Shown here in pieces: positions 7,457-16,420 of a DNA stretch of 44,264 bases. Made by a program: the position numbers and the translations under genes. Position 1 is the first letter of the stretch. Every line of letters begins with the position of its first letter. The notes beneath the pieces were generated by a model. It searched no databases, was not told the origin of the DNA, and saw nothing but the letters and a program-made list of their open reading frames with translations. The stretch is from Svornostia sp051306365. Its GTDB lineage: Bacteria > Actinomycetota > Thermoleophilia > Solirubrobacterales > Solirubrobacteraceae. The stretch is taken from contig JBPPNC010000222.1 of assembly GCA_051306365.1 (NCBI GenBank), positions 1 through 44,264 of the forward strand. Direction: 5' to 3'.

Positions 7457-8266
7457 CTACGCCGCGGCGCGGAGGTGCTCGCGGACCGCGGCGCCCCACT
7501 CCGGCGCCGCGTCGGTGCCCAGCAGGTGGCCCGCGCCGTCGAGCAGCACGAGCTTCGCGCCCGGGATGTGGGCGGCGAGCGCCCTGCCGGCCCGCGGCGG
7601 GATGAGGGTGTCCTCGCTGCCGTGGATGACCGTGACCGGCAGCCCGTCGAGCGCGTGCAGGCGCTCGCGCGCGTCGTGGCGGGCGACGGCGAGCATCTGC
7701 GCGACGATCGTCGCCGGGGACGTCGCGTCCTGGAGGCGCAGCGCCTCGTCCTCGGCGATCCGCTCGGGGAACTCCTCCCGCGTGCGCCGGCTGTAGAGCG
7801 CCGTGGTGACGAGCGGCCACGTCCGCTCCGCGCCCAGAAACGGGCGCAGCCCGGCCGCCGCGATGAGGCGCCACGGCGGCTCGTTGCTCACGATGCCGCC
7901 TGGCGTCGTGCACCCGAGGATGAGCGACCGCACCCGGTCGGGGTGACGCAGTGCGAGTTCCTGCGCGACCATGCCCCCGAGCGAGACCCCATGCACGTGC
8001 GCGCGCGAGACCCGCGCGCTGTCGAGCACCGCAAGGGCGTCGCCGACGAGGTCGTCCATGCGCAGCGGGAACGTCACGCCGTCGCTCATGCCCGTCCCGC
8101 GGTGGTCGAACGTCAGCACCCGGAAGTCCGGCTCGACGTACGGCAGCAGTCTCCCCCACGCCCGCGCGGTCCCACCGAGACCCATGATGTGCAGCACCGG
8201 TTCACCCGCGGCGTTGCCGGCATCGAGGTACCGAAGCGCGACCCGACCATTGCGGGCGACGGCCAT
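7457..8266 (-). CDS. Alpha/beta-fold hydrolase (paralogue 1)
   Basis: 269 residues with the full alpha/beta hydrolase fold. Visible motifs are the oxyanion loop HIMGLGGTA, the DHRGTGMSD turn, the nucleophile elbow GVSLGG, the acid in HGSEDTLIP, and the catalytic His in GAGHLL. Substrate unknown; the family includes esterases, epoxide hydrolases, peptidases and lactonases. Its ATG directly follows the stop of the upstream paralogue with no spacer, so the two are co-translated. The pair probably arose by tandem duplication. Confidence 0.88.
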   Translation of the reverse strand: MAVARNGRVALRYLDAGNAAGEPVLHIMGLGGTARAWGRLLPYVEPDFRVLTFDHRGTGMSDGVTFPLRMDDLVGDALAVLDSARVSRAHVHGVSLGGMVAQELALRHPDRVRSLILGCTTPGGIVSNEPPWRLIAAAGLRPFLGAERTWPLVTTALYSRRTREEFPERIAEDEALRLQDATSPATIVAQMLAVARHDARERLHALDGLPVTVIHGSEDTLIPPRAGRALAAHIPGAKLVLLDGAGHLLGTDAAPEWGAAVREHLRAAA

Positions 8267-9088
8267 CTAGCTGCGCTGGGCCCGCGCCAGGTGCGCGAGG
8301 AGCACCTCGGCGTAGCGCTCCTCGGCGTCCGTGCTCATGACGTGCCCGCACTGATCGAGCTCGACGAACTGGGCTCCCGGGATGCGCGAGGCGAGATCCC
8401 GGCCGACGCCGACCGGGATGAGCCGGTCCTCTTCCCCGTGGATGACCGTCACCGGCACGCCCTCCAACCGCTTCAGCCGCCCGTGAGCCCGGTGGCCGGC
8501 CGCCGCGATGAGCTGCGCGGGCACGGTCCGCACGCCGATCCGCTCGCCGGCCCGGACACGTAGGTCCTCCCTGATGCGGTCGCGCCGGTCGGAGATCGTC
8601 CGCTGCGCGTACAGCGCGGGCTCGACGACCCGCCACGAGCGGCGACGGTCGATCGGGCCGAGCGCGCCACCGGCGAGCAGACGCCACGGCGGCTGCCGGC
8701 GCCCGATCCGATGCCCCGCGGTGGTGCAGCCCAGCGCCAGCGACCGGACCCGGTCGGGGTGGCGCAGCGCGAGCTGCTGGGAGATCATGCCGCCCATCGA
8801 GACGCCGTGGACGTGGGCGGACTCGACACCCGCATCGTCGAGCACCGCCACGACGTCGCGGACCATGTCGCCGAGCCGCAGCGGGCGCGCGAGCGGCGGG
8901 TCGCTGGTCCCGCCGGTGCCGCGGTTGTCGATGACCAACGTGCGGTGGTCGGACTCGAGGTGCGGCAGCATCCGAAACCAGGACGCCCCGCTGCCGCCCA
9001 GGCCCATGATGAGCACGAGCGGCTCGCCCTCCCGGTTGCCGCGGTCCTGGTAGTGGACCGTGACCCCGCCGTGGCGCGCCTCAGCCAC
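8267..9088 (-). CDS. Alpha/beta-fold hydrolase (paralogue 2)
   Basis: 273 residues, clearly related to the gene just downstream: both share IMGLGG, GVS(L/M)GGM and LALRHPDRVRSL. Catalytic set: Ser in GVSMGG, Asp in HGEEDRLIP, His in CGHVMS. Soluble and cytoplasmic by sequence. It begins nine bases after the stop of the crotonase gene. The run HIT, crotonase, hydrolase, hydrolase is packed like one operon, which could mean a small catabolic or CoA-thioester pathway, but no specific substrate is indicated. Confidence 0.88.
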   Translation of the reverse strand: MAEARHGGVTVHYQDRGNREGEPLVLIMGLGGSGASWFRMLPHLESDHRTLVIDNRGTGGTSDPPLARPLRLGDMVRDVVAVLDDAGVESAHVHGVSMGGMISQQLALRHPDRVRSLALGCTTAGHRIGRRQPPWRLLAGGALGPIDRRRSWRVVEPALYAQRTISDRRDRIREDLRVRAGERIGVRTVPAQLIAAAGHRAHGRLKRLEGVPVTVIHGEEDRLIPVGVGRDLASRIPGAQFVELDQCGHVMSTDAEERYAEVLLAHLARAQRS

Positions 9089-9097
9089 GAGCGCCCC

Positions 9098-9877
9098 TTA
9101 CCGGCCCTCGTACGTGGCCTTGCCCGGCCCCCGCGTGAGGAAGCTCTGCACCGCGCCCTTCAGGTCCTCGGTGGCGAACAGCTCGCCGGAGACCTGCGGC
9201 GTGATGTCGTCCGCCGCGCGGGCGCCGCCGGCGATCTGCATGCGGATGATCTGCTTCGTCGCGTGGTGGGCCTTCGTCGGGCCGTTCGCCAGCCGCAGCG
9301 CGAACGCCCTGACCTCGTCGGCGAACTCGGCGTCCGGGTACACGCGGTTCACGACGTTCCACGCCTCGAAGGTGGCGGCCTTGAACAGCTCGCCGGTGAA
9401 GATCACCTCGCGTGCGCGCGCGGAGCCGGCACGCTCGGCGAGACGCTGCGGGCCGCCCATCGACGGTGTCAGGCCGACGACGACCTCCACCAGGCCGAAC
9501 TTCGCCGACTCCCCCGCAAGCAGCAGGTCGCAGGCGAGCGCGAGCTCCAGCCCCCAGGTCAGGCAGAGGCCGTGCGCGGCGAAGATCGTCGGGTACGGCA
9601 GGTCCTCGACGCGGTGGATGAGCTCGAAGAGGTCGATCCAGAGCTGCGCACCGGTCTGCGGCGTGAGGCCGTCGAACTCGTGGACGTCGACGCCGCCGGT
9701 CCAGACCTTCCCCTCGGCCGTGAACAGCAGCGCGCGCGGAGGATCCGCGTCCAGCTCGTCCAGGGCGGAGAGCAGCGCGTCGAACATCGCACGGTCGAAG
9801 AGGTTCACCGGCGGGGCCGCGACGGTGAGGATCGCGAGGGGGCCCTCGCGATCGATCCGGACCTTCGGGTCAGTCAT
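9098..9877 (-). CDS. Enoyl-CoA hydratase/isomerase (crotonase) family protein
   Basis: 259 residues of crotonase fold, a family that acts on CoA thioesters by stabilising an enolate in an oxyanion hole. Family landmarks: the TGGVDVHEF segment, GLELALACDLLLA, and AKFGLVEVVVGL with a conserved-position Glu. The usual GGG before LELA reads LTWG here, so the oxyanion loop differs from classic hydratases and the exact reaction is open. The ATG at 9877 overlaps the stop of the HIT gene (ATGA), which fixes the start; a longer frame runs on into that gene. Confidence 0.85.
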   Translation of the reverse strand: MTDPKVRIDREGPLAILTVAAPPVNLFDRAMFDALLSALDELDADPPRALLFTAEGKVWTGGVDVHEFDGLTPQTGAQLWIDLFELIHRVEDLPYPTIFAAHGLCLTWGLELALACDLLLAGESAKFGLVEVVVGLTPSMGGPQRLAERAGSARAREVIFTGELFKAATFEAWNVVNRVYPDAEFADEVRAFALRLANGPTKAHHATKQIIRMQIAGGARAADDITPQVSGELFATEDLKGAVQSFLTRGPGKATYEGR

Positions 9878-10287
9878 GAACGCAGGGCCTCTCCGGCGGC
9901 GGTGATCTCGTCGCGGTCGCCCGGGCTGGGGATCCACGGCAGGCGCAGCGGGTCGCCGTCGTACCGGGGGATCACGTGGACGTGGAAGTGAAAGACGGTC
10001 TGCCAGGCGGCCGGCTTGCACGAGTTCAGGATGTTCACGCCGTCGGCACCGAGCTTCGGGGGCATCGACTGCGCGAGACGCTGCGCGGCGGCGAAGCACG
10101 CCGCGAGGTCCTCCGCGCCAATGTCGAACAGGTCGCGGGCGTGGTCGCGCGGAACCACGAGCGCATGGCCGCGGGTCGCCGGGTTGATGTCCATGAACGC
10201 GATCGTGCGTTCATCCTCGGCGACGACGGCCGCCGGGATCTCCCCCGCGACGATCTTGCAGAACAGGCAATCGGGCTGCTGTGCCAT
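9874..10287 (-). CDS. HIT-family nucleotide hydrolase
   Basis: 137 residues of the histidine-triad family, which cleaves nucleoside phosphoramidates or dinucleoside polyphosphates. The triad is HFHVHVIPR near residue 108. The N-terminus CLFCKIVAGEIPA is the usual Hint/YcfF start with a CxxC. The middle DINPATRGHALVVPR is also typical. First gene of the leftward HIT-crotonase-hydrolase run, with ATGA overlap to the next gene. The start at ATG 10287 matches family length. Confidence 0.93.
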   Translation of the reverse strand: MAQQPDCLFCKIVAGEIPAAVVAEDERTIAFMDINPATRGHALVVPRDHARDLFDIGAEDLAACFAAAQRLAQSMPPKLGADGVNILNSCKPAAWQTVFHFHVHVIPRYDGDPLRLPWIPSPGDRDEITAAGEALRS

Positions 10288-10348
10288 CAGACGCGCGGAC
10301 CCTACCTGACTGTCGCGCGACCTGATGCGTGAGGCGTAGGCTGCGCGC

Positions 10349-11575
10349 ATGGCCACGAGGACCGGGTATGGGCATCGGCCCGCCCCCGGGGTCCACGATC
10401 CCGAGCTGCTCGCTGAACTCGAGCACGCCGTCAGGCTGCTCGCCGACATCGAGCGACCGTCGGCGTCCGAGGGCGAGACCCGCGCGGCGCTGTGGATCGC
10501 CGACGCGCTGAAGGCCCACGGGCTGGAACCACGCCTGGAGGCCGAGCGCGCCCACGGCACGTACTGGTGGCCGGTCGGTCTGCTGAACGCCGCGGCGCTG
10601 TGGTCCCTGCGCCTGGCTCGGCGCGGTCGCCGCAGGCGCGCGTTCGCGCTCGCCACGGTGGCGACCGCCGCGCTCGTCGACGACCTCGATCACCGCCACC
10701 GCTGGTTCCGCCGCGCCGCGCTGCCGCACAAGCCGACGCACAACGTCACCGCCGTCGCGGGCGACCCCGAAGCGGAGCGCACGCTCGTCGTCGTCGCGCA
10801 CCACGACGCGGCGCACTCCGGCGCGATCTTCGACCCCGGCCTCCCCCGCGCGCTGCAGGCCCGGTTCCCGGAGACCTACGAGAAGGCGGTCTTCCACCCG
10901 CCGCTGCTGTGGCTCACCGTCCTCGGCCCGCTGCTGGCGATCTGGGCGGCCGCGCGCGGAGGCCGGCGCGCCTACCGCTGGGCGCGGTTCTTCACCGTGG
11001 GCACCATCCTCGGCATGGCGGACATCGGCCGGCGCCCCGCCGTGCCCGGCGCGAACGACAACCTCACCGGCGTTGCGGTCCTACTGGGTCTCGCGCGCCG
11101 CCTGCGCGAGCAGCCCGTGCGCGGTCTGCGAGTCCTGCTCGTCTCCGTCGGCGCCGAAGAGTCGTTCTCCGAGGGCATGGCCGCGTGGGGCCGCCGGCAC
11201 TTCCCGGCGCTGCCGCGCGATGCCAGCTGGGTGATCGCAGTGGACAGCGTCGGCTCGCCCACGCTCTGTGCCCCGATCTCCGAGGGCTTCCTGCGGCCGT
11301 ACGACTACGACAGCGCGCTGCGGCGGCACGCGATCGAGTCCGCCGGCGCCCACGGGATCGACATCGAGGCGGACTACCGCTTCTCGTTCGCCACCGACGC
11401 CCAGATCGCCCACCACGCCGGCTACCGGTCGATGATGCTCGGGTCCGTCGACGAGCTGCGCTCCCCGTCGAACTACCACTGGCCGAGTGACACGGCCGAG
11501 AACGTCGACTACGCCACGGTCGGGGAGGCCGTCACCGTCGTCGACGGGGTCATTCGTCGGCTGGCGGCGAGCTGA
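10349..11575 (+). CDS. M28-family zinc peptidase with membrane segments
   Basis: 408 residues. The zinc site of M28 aminopeptidases is visible: VVAHHDAAHSG (His, Asp), GANDNLTGV (bridging Asp), GAEESF (Glu pair), AVDSVG (Asp) and a C-terminal His in NYHWPSD. Two hydrophobic stretches (about residues 72-90 and 188-205) interrupt the catalytic core, so the protein is probably membrane-bound. A TAGGCT hexamer (10337-10342) ends six bases before the ATG, suggesting leaderless transcription. Its stop lies 26 bases inside the 3' end of the convergent cca gene. Confidence 0.88.
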   Translation: MATRTGYGHRPAPGVHDPELLAELEHAVRLLADIERPSASEGETRAALWIADALKAHGLEPRLEAERAHGTYWWPVGLLNAAALWSLRLARRGRRRRAFALATVATAALVDDLDHRHRWFRRAALPHKPTHNVTAVAGDPEAERTLVVVAHHDAAHSGAIFDPGLPRALQARFPETYEKAVFHPPLLWLTVLGPLLAIWAAARGGRRAYRWARFFTVGTILGMADIGRRPAVPGANDNLTGVAVLLGLARRLREQPVRGLRVLLVSVGAEESFSEGMAAWGRRHFPALPRDASWVIAVDSVGSPTLCAPISEGFLRPYDYDSALRRHAIESAGAHGIDIEADYRFSFATDAQIAHHAGYRSMMLGSVDELRSPSNYHWPSDTAENVDYATVGEAVTVVDGVIRRLAAS

Positions 11576-13019
11576 ACTCCTCGCGCGCCCAGGCGAGTGC
11601 CTGCTCACGCGTCATCACGTCCCCGCGGTACTGCGCCTCGCCGAGCCCGTCCAGCGCGTCGGCGATCCACGGCCCGGGCGGACGGTCGAGCTCGCGTGCC
11701 AAGTCGTCGCCGCGCACCAGCAGCGCGGGCGGCCCGTCGGCGTGCCACACCAGCGCGTCGGCGATGAGCTCGCGGGCGAGCGCGACGTGCTTGCCGATCG
11801 CCTCGTCGGCCTTGCGCCCGCGCGTCGCGAGCCGGTCGGCGACCGAGAGCACCGTGACGTCCACGGCGACCGGTCCGCACGACCGCAGGTACCGGTAGAC
11901 GTCGCCGCGGTCCAGGGGCCGCTGGTGCACGAGGAACCCGAGCCGCAGGTGATGACGAGCGAGGCCCGCGACATGCGAGCGCATCCGCTCGCTCGTCTTC
12001 AGCCGCCCGAGTACCTCGCGGGACACCTCCGCTCCCTGCCGGTCGTGATCGGGAAAGCCGATCCGCCCGTTGCCGAAGTCCGTCTGGGTCTGGGGCTTGG
12101 CGACGTCGTGCAGGAGCGCACCGAGCATCAGCCCGACACCGCGGTCGGCCTCGTCGGCCAGCGGCTCGCCCAGCACGGCGGCGAGGGCGGGCGCCTGGCC
12201 CGCACCGAACGCCGGAGCGGCGTCGGCGCGCAGCAGAACCGCCTGCTCGAGGACCGCCATCGTGTGGTCGTAGACGTCGAGGTGGTGATAGTGGCTCTGC
12301 TCGACGCCGTGCAGCGCGTCGAGTTCGGGCAGCAGCGACGCGACGAGCCCCAGCCGGTCCATCCACCCGATGCCGGTGACCGCGTCGTCGGACGCGAGGA
12401 TCCGCCGCAGTTCGGCGAAGACGCGCTCCTGCGCGACGCCGGCGGCCGCCGGCGCGGCGTCGCGGCCGTGCGCGACCGTCGAGGCATCGGGCGTGAACCC
12501 GAGCTCCGTCGCCATCCGCGCGACACGCAGCACGCGCAGCGGGTCGTCGGTGAACGACACCGGCCCGACGGCCCGCAGCGTCCCTGCCGCCAGGTCGGAG
12601 GCACCGCCGAACGGATCGACACGCTCGCCGCCGGCCAGCGGCAGTGCCATCGCGTTGATCGTGAGATCGCGGACCGCGAGGTCGTCCTCGATCGAGGGCC
12701 CGCGCAGCGGGTTGAGGTCCGCATGCCAGGAGCGATCCGGCGCGATCACCCGCCACGCACCGAACTCCTCGGACAGGCGGAACATCGGCCCGTCGACGGC
12801 GTCGGCCAGTCGCCGTGCCGCCGCGCGGACATCCCCGGCCAGCGCGAGGTCGAGATCGGCGACCGGGCGCCCCATCTCAAGATCGCGCACGGCGCCGCCG
12901 ACCAGCCACACGTCGTCGTGCGGGAGCGCCTCACGGGCGATCGCGAGCGGATCGGCGGGAGTCAGACCGGCGCTCCGTCCGCGTGCAGGACTCGGGTCAC
13001 GCGCGGAAGGAGCCCGCAC
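11550..13019 (-). CDS. cca: tRNA nucleotidyltransferase (CCA-adding) / poly(A) polymerase family
   Basis: Adds or repairs the 3' CCA end of tRNA. The N-terminal nucleotidyltransferase head has GGAVRD and the metal-binding DLDLAL. RDLTINAMA and the SFTDDPLRVLR segment are the next family motifs. An HD domain follows (HHLDVYDHT, LHDVAKP), usual in long bacterial forms. 489 residues from GTG 13019, a start that overlaps alr by 58 bases. No ATG or closer GTG precedes GGAVRD, so a rarer start codon nearer the motif is possible. Last gene of the long leftward operon. Confidence 0.9.
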   Translation of the reverse strand: MRAPSARDPSPARGRSAGLTPADPLAIAREALPHDDVWLVGGAVRDLEMGRPVADLDLALAGDVRAAARRLADAVDGPMFRLSEEFGAWRVIAPDRSWHADLNPLRGPSIEDDLAVRDLTINAMALPLAGGERVDPFGGASDLAAGTLRAVGPVSFTDDPLRVLRVARMATELGFTPDASTVAHGRDAAPAAAGVAQERVFAELRRILASDDAVTGIGWMDRLGLVASLLPELDALHGVEQSHYHHLDVYDHTMAVLEQAVLLRADAAPAFGAGQAPALAAVLGEPLADEADRGVGLMLGALLHDVAKPQTQTDFGNGRIGFPDHDRQGAEVSREVLGRLKTSERMRSHVAGLARHHLRLGFLVHQRPLDRGDVYRYLRSCGPVAVDVTVLSVADRLATRGRKADEAIGKHVALARELIADALVWHADGPPALLVRGDDLARELDRPPGPWIADALDGLGEAQYRGDVMTREQALAWAREEFSSPPADE

Positions 13020-14077
13020 GTGACCTCGTAGTTGATCGTTCCCAGCGCGCGGGCGATGTCCTCGGCCAGGATGCGCTCATCGCCGCGCGTGCCGAGCAGC
13101 ACGACCTCGTCGCCGATGCTCACCCCCGTCCCTGAGCCCAGGTCGACCGTCACGTTGTCCATGCTGACGGTCCCGACCTGCGGAAGGCGCCGGCCGCCTA
13201 TGAGCACCTGCGCGTTGTTCGTGAGACCGCGTCGCCAGCCGTCACCGTACCCGACCGGAACGGTCGCGACCCAGCCGTCCTCGCGTGCGACGAACCGCCG
13301 CCCGTAGCCGGCGCTCTCCCCTGCCGCGATCGGCTTCACCGCGGCCGCCCAGCTGACGAGCTCGAGCGCGGGTTCGAGGCCGTGGGCCCCCGGGTCCCGG
13401 CCGAACGGGTCGAGCCCGTAGATGCCGACGCCGACCCGGACGAGGTCGAAATGCGCCGCCGGATCGCGCAGGGTCGCGGCGCTGTTCGCCGCGTGCGCAA
13501 GGACGTTGAAGCCCGCGACCCGCAGCTCACCCACCCACGCGGTGAAGCGGCCGAGCTGCTCGCCGAAGAACGCGTCACCCGGCTCGTCCGCGGTGGCGAA
13601 ATGCGTCATCGCGCCGACCAGCTCGAGCGCCGGATCGGCGGCCGCGCGGCGGACGAGCCCGGTGGCCTGGGCGGGGTCGCGCGTGCCGAGCCGTCCCATC
13701 CCCGTGTCGAGCTTGACGTGCACCCGGCCGCCGCCGCGCGCGCTCACGGCGTCAAGCATCTCCTCGGTCCAGACGACCACGTCGGCGCGCGCCGCGAGCG
13801 CGATGTCGAGTTCCTCCGTGCTGAGCGCGCCCATGACGAGGATCGGCGGGTCGGTGAGCCCGGCGGCGCGCAGCTGCGCGGCCTCCCGGGCGGTGACGAC
13901 CGCGATCCAGGTCGCGCCCCCGGCGAGGGCGGCATGCGCGGCGGCGACCGCGCCGTGCCCGTACCCGTCGGCCTTCACCACGGCGCACGCAGCACTCTGC
14001 GGCGCCGCGGCGGAGAGGGTCGCGACGTTGCGCGCGATCGCGGCGACGTTGACGCGGGCCTGCGCCCGGACGGTCAT
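12962..14077 (-). CDS. alr: Alanine racemase
   Basis: PLP enzyme converting L-alanine to D-alanine for peptidoglycan. 371 residues. The PLP lysine lies in VVKADGYGHG near residue 35, the second catalytic Tyr in SAGYGRRF, and the C-terminal domain has GTVSMDN. The ATG lies one base upstream of the stop of the CBS gene's neighbour region, giving tight packing (next gene stop at 14079). It sits in the same leftward cluster as glmM, glmS and nnr, consistent with cell-wall precursor supply. Confidence 0.95.
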   Translation of the reverse strand: MTVRAQARVNVAAIARNVATLSAAAPQSAACAVVKADGYGHGAVAAAHAALAGGATWIAVVTAREAAQLRAAGLTDPPILVMGALSTEELDIALAARADVVVWTEEMLDAVSARGGGRVHVKLDTGMGRLGTRDPAQATGLVRRAAADPALELVGAMTHFATADEPGDAFFGEQLGRFTAWVGELRVAGFNVLAHAANSAATLRDPAAHFDLVRVGVGIYGLDPFGRDPGAHGLEPALELVSWAAAVKPIAAGESAGYGRRFVAREDGWVATVPVGYGDGWRRGLTNNAQVLIGGRRLPQVGTVSMDNVTVDLGSGTGVSIGDEVVLLGTRGDERILAEDIARALGTINYEVTCGLLPRVTRVLHADGAPV

Positions 14078-14078
14078 G

Positions 14079-14534
14079 TCACTCGCGCGTCATGGCCTCG
14101 AGCACGTCGAGGCGCGTGACGAGGCCGACGAAGCGGCCGTGCTCGACGACCGGCAGGCGGTTGTGACCCCGCTCGGCGATGATCCGGCCGGCGTCCTTGA
14201 CGGACGTCTCGGGCGAGACGGTCACCGGATCGGCGGTCATCATCTCGTCGACGTCCGCCGCCATCGCCTTCTCGAGCCGCTCCTCGAAGTGCTTCCAGGA
14301 CTCGAGCCAGATCGTGCCGCCCATGATGTCGAGGTGATGGGGCATGTGAAGATCGCCCTCCTCCTCGGACAGCACGAGGTCCGACTCCGTGACGATGCCG
14401 ACGCAGCGACCCGCCTCGTTGACGACAGGAAGGCCGGGAAGCTCGTTGTCCTTCATGAGCGCCAGCACGTCCTGGACGGGGGTTCCGGGGGCGACGGTGA
14501 CGGCGTCGCGGTCCATGATCTCGGCGACTTGCAT
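14079..14534 (-). CDS. Two-CBS-domain protein
   Basis: 151 residues that are almost entirely two CBS motifs (about 1-60 and 93-148): AEIMDRDAVTVAPGTPV...GIVTESDL and DEMMTADPVTVSPETSV...LVTRLDVLEAM. Such pairs bind adenine nucleotides and sense energy state. No catalytic domain is attached, so it probably regulates a partner. The segment between the domains (LHMPHHLDIMGGTIWLESW) is long and aromatic. It lies between nnr and alr in one transcript; partner unknown. Confidence 0.88.
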   Translation of the reverse strand: MQVAEIMDRDAVTVAPGTPVQDVLALMKDNELPGLPVVNEAGRCVGIVTESDLVLSEEEGDLHMPHHLDIMGGTIWLESWKHFEERLEKAMAADVDEMMTADPVTVSPETSVKDAGRIIAERGHNRLPVVEHGRFVGLVTRLDVLEAMTRE

Positions 14535-14546
14535 TGCGGCGGAAGG

Positions 14547-16067
14547 CTACCCGGCCGCCAGTTCGCGCGCGCGACCGAGCGCTGCGACGACGTCGGAGGC
14601 GATGACCGCGTCGGTGCCTCGCTCGGCGCCCGCCAGGCGCCCGGCGAGCGCGTGGAGCCGCACTCCGGCGGCCGCGGCGGCGAGCGGATCGATGCCGGAA
14701 GCCAGCAGCGCGCCGATCGTTCCCGCGAGCACGTCCCCGGTCCCGGCGGTGGCGAGCATGGGGGAGGCGATCGGGTTGACGATGGCCGTGCCGTCGGGCG
14801 CCGCGACGATCGTGTCGTCGCCCTTCAGCACGACGATGGCCTCCGCGATCCGGGCCGCCTCACGAGCGTGATGCAGCCGCCGCGCGCCCACGTCCTCCGA
14901 GGACGTGCCGACGAGGCGGGCCAGCTCGCCGGCGTGCGGCGTGAGGATCGTCGGGGCACGGCGGGCGGCGAGCGCCGCCAGCGCACCGGCGTGCGCATTC
15001 AACCCGTCGGCGTCGATCAGCAGCGGGGCATCCACGGCGGCGGCCACCTCCCGGGCGAAGGCCAGCGCCGCGTCGGCCCGCCCGAGCCCAGGGCCGAGCA
15101 CGAGCACCCCGCCGTGCTGCGCGACGGCGTCGTGCACGGCGGCCGCGCCCGCGGGGGTGTGTGCACCGTCGGCGTCGGCGAGGCCTCGTGTCATCACTTC
15201 GGTGAGCTTGATCTCGAAGATGTCCTCCAGCCCGGCCGGGACGAGCGCCGTCACGTACCCGGCGCCGGCGCGCGCCGCGGCCTCAGCGGCCAGGCAGGCC
15301 GCACCGGTCATCCCGCGCGAGCCGCCAGCGACGAGGACGTGCCCGCTCGTGAACTTCGTGCTCGCAGCGGCGCGGCGCGGCAGGCGCATGATGAGCGTGT
15401 CGTCGGCGAGGCCCACCTCGGGGTCGACCGGCGCGCCCGGCGGGATCCCGATGTCGATCACCTCCACGCGCCCGGTGAAGCCCTTCCCCGGGTGCACCCA
15501 CAGCCCCGGCTTGCCGGCGGCGAACGTCGCCGTCGCGACCGCGCGGACCGCGTCGCCGGCGACCTCGCCGGTGGATGCGTCGACGCCGCTCGGGACATCA
15601 GCGGCGACGACCGGAGCGTCCGAGGCGTTGAGGGCGGCGACCACGGCGTCGGCGGGTGGCCGCGGTGCGCCCCGAACCCCGGTGCCGAGCAGCGCGTCGA
15701 TCGCCACCGCCGCACCATCGAGACCCGCGGGATCGAAGGGGCGCAGCGCAAGGGGCAGCCGGTGCAGGTTCGCGAGCGCGTCGCCGGTGTAGGCATCGGC
15801 CTCCACGACGGCCATGACGGTGACCTCACGCCCGTCGTCGTGCAGCAGCCGCGCGGCGACGAACCCGTCGCCGCCGTTGTTCCCCGGCCCGCACAGGACG
15901 ACGACCGGCCCGTCGGGCACCGTCTCGGCCACCACGCGCGCCAGTCCCTCTCCCGCGCGCTCCATGAGGTCCAGGGACGGGATGCCCAGGTCGTCGATGG
16001 CCCAGCGATCCGTCGCGCGCATCTGCGGCGCATCGGGCAGCGGCGTCGCCCACTCGGGCAGGCTCAT
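14547..16067 (-). CDS. nnr: Bifunctional NAD(P)H-hydrate repair enzyme (epimerase + dehydratase)
   Basis: 506 residues. The N-terminal YjeF_N domain (about 1-215) epimerises damaged NAD(P)HX; it has VVLCGPGNNGGDGFVAARLL and DALLGTG. The C-terminal ribokinase-like domain (about 225-500) is the ADP- or ATP-dependent dehydratase, with AGGSRGMTGA, LTPHAGELARL and the catalytic GTGDVLAG. The ATG overlaps the acpS stop (ATGA). The acpS-nnr order is common in bacteria. Confidence 0.95.
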   Translation of the reverse strand: MSLPEWATPLPDAPQMRATDRWAIDDLGIPSLDLMERAGEGLARVVAETVPDGPVVVLCGPGNNGGDGFVAARLLHDDGREVTVMAVVEADAYTGDALANLHRLPLALRPFDPAGLDGAAVAIDALLGTGVRGAPRPPADAVVAALNASDAPVVAADVPSGVDASTGEVAGDAVRAVATATFAAGKPGLWVHPGKGFTGRVEVIDIGIPPGAPVDPEVGLADDTLIMRLPRRAAASTKFTSGHVLVAGGSRGMTGAACLAAEAAARAGAGYVTALVPAGLEDIFEIKLTEVMTRGLADADGAHTPAGAAAVHDAVAQHGGVLVLGPGLGRADAALAFAREVAAAVDAPLLIDADGLNAHAGALAALAARRAPTILTPHAGELARLVGTSSEDVGARRLHHAREAARIAEAIVVLKGDDTIVAAPDGTAIVNPIASPMLATAGTGDVLAGTIGALLASGIDPLAAAAAGVRLHALAGRLAGAERGTDAVIASDVVAALGRARELAAG

Positions 16068-16408
16068 CGCGGCACCACCAGCGCGACGGCTCCCGCGGTG
16101 TCCCGCGAGTGCGTCAGCGAGATCTCGACGTCGACGTCACGGTCGGCGAGCGCCCCGCGCAGCGCGACGCCGATCTCCGCCCCCTCGCCCACGATCTCGA
16201 TGTCGTGGTGGTTCCACGCCTCCAGCCGCAGCGCCTTCGCCACGGCCTCCTTCACACAGAACCGGGCCGCAAGATGCTGCGCGGGACGGGCGTGCCGCCC
16301 CGCGTACGCGCGCTCGCCTTCGGTGAAGATGCGTGCCTCCAGGCCGGGGCGGCGCGCGAGCGCCTCCTCCATCCTCGAGATCTCCAGAAGGTCGATGCCG
16401 ACGCGCAC
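16064..16408 (-). CDS. acpS: Holo-[acyl-carrier-protein] synthase
   Basis: 114 residues. Transfers phosphopantetheine from CoA to acyl carrier protein for fatty-acid synthesis. Motifs: GIDLLEI at the start with the metal-binding Asp, and FCVKEAVAKAL with the catalytic Glu-Lys. It ends in SLTHSRDTAGAVAL. The start is GTG at 16408, twelve bases after the glmS stop. Overlaps nnr by four bases. Confidence 0.95.
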   Translation of the reverse strand: MRVGIDLLEISRMEEALARRPGLEARIFTEGERAYAGRHARPAQHLAARFCVKEAVAKALRLEAWNHHDIEIVGEGAEIGVALRGALADRDVDVEISLTHSRDTAGAVALVVPR

Positions 16409-16420
16409 GGCGCCAGCGTA

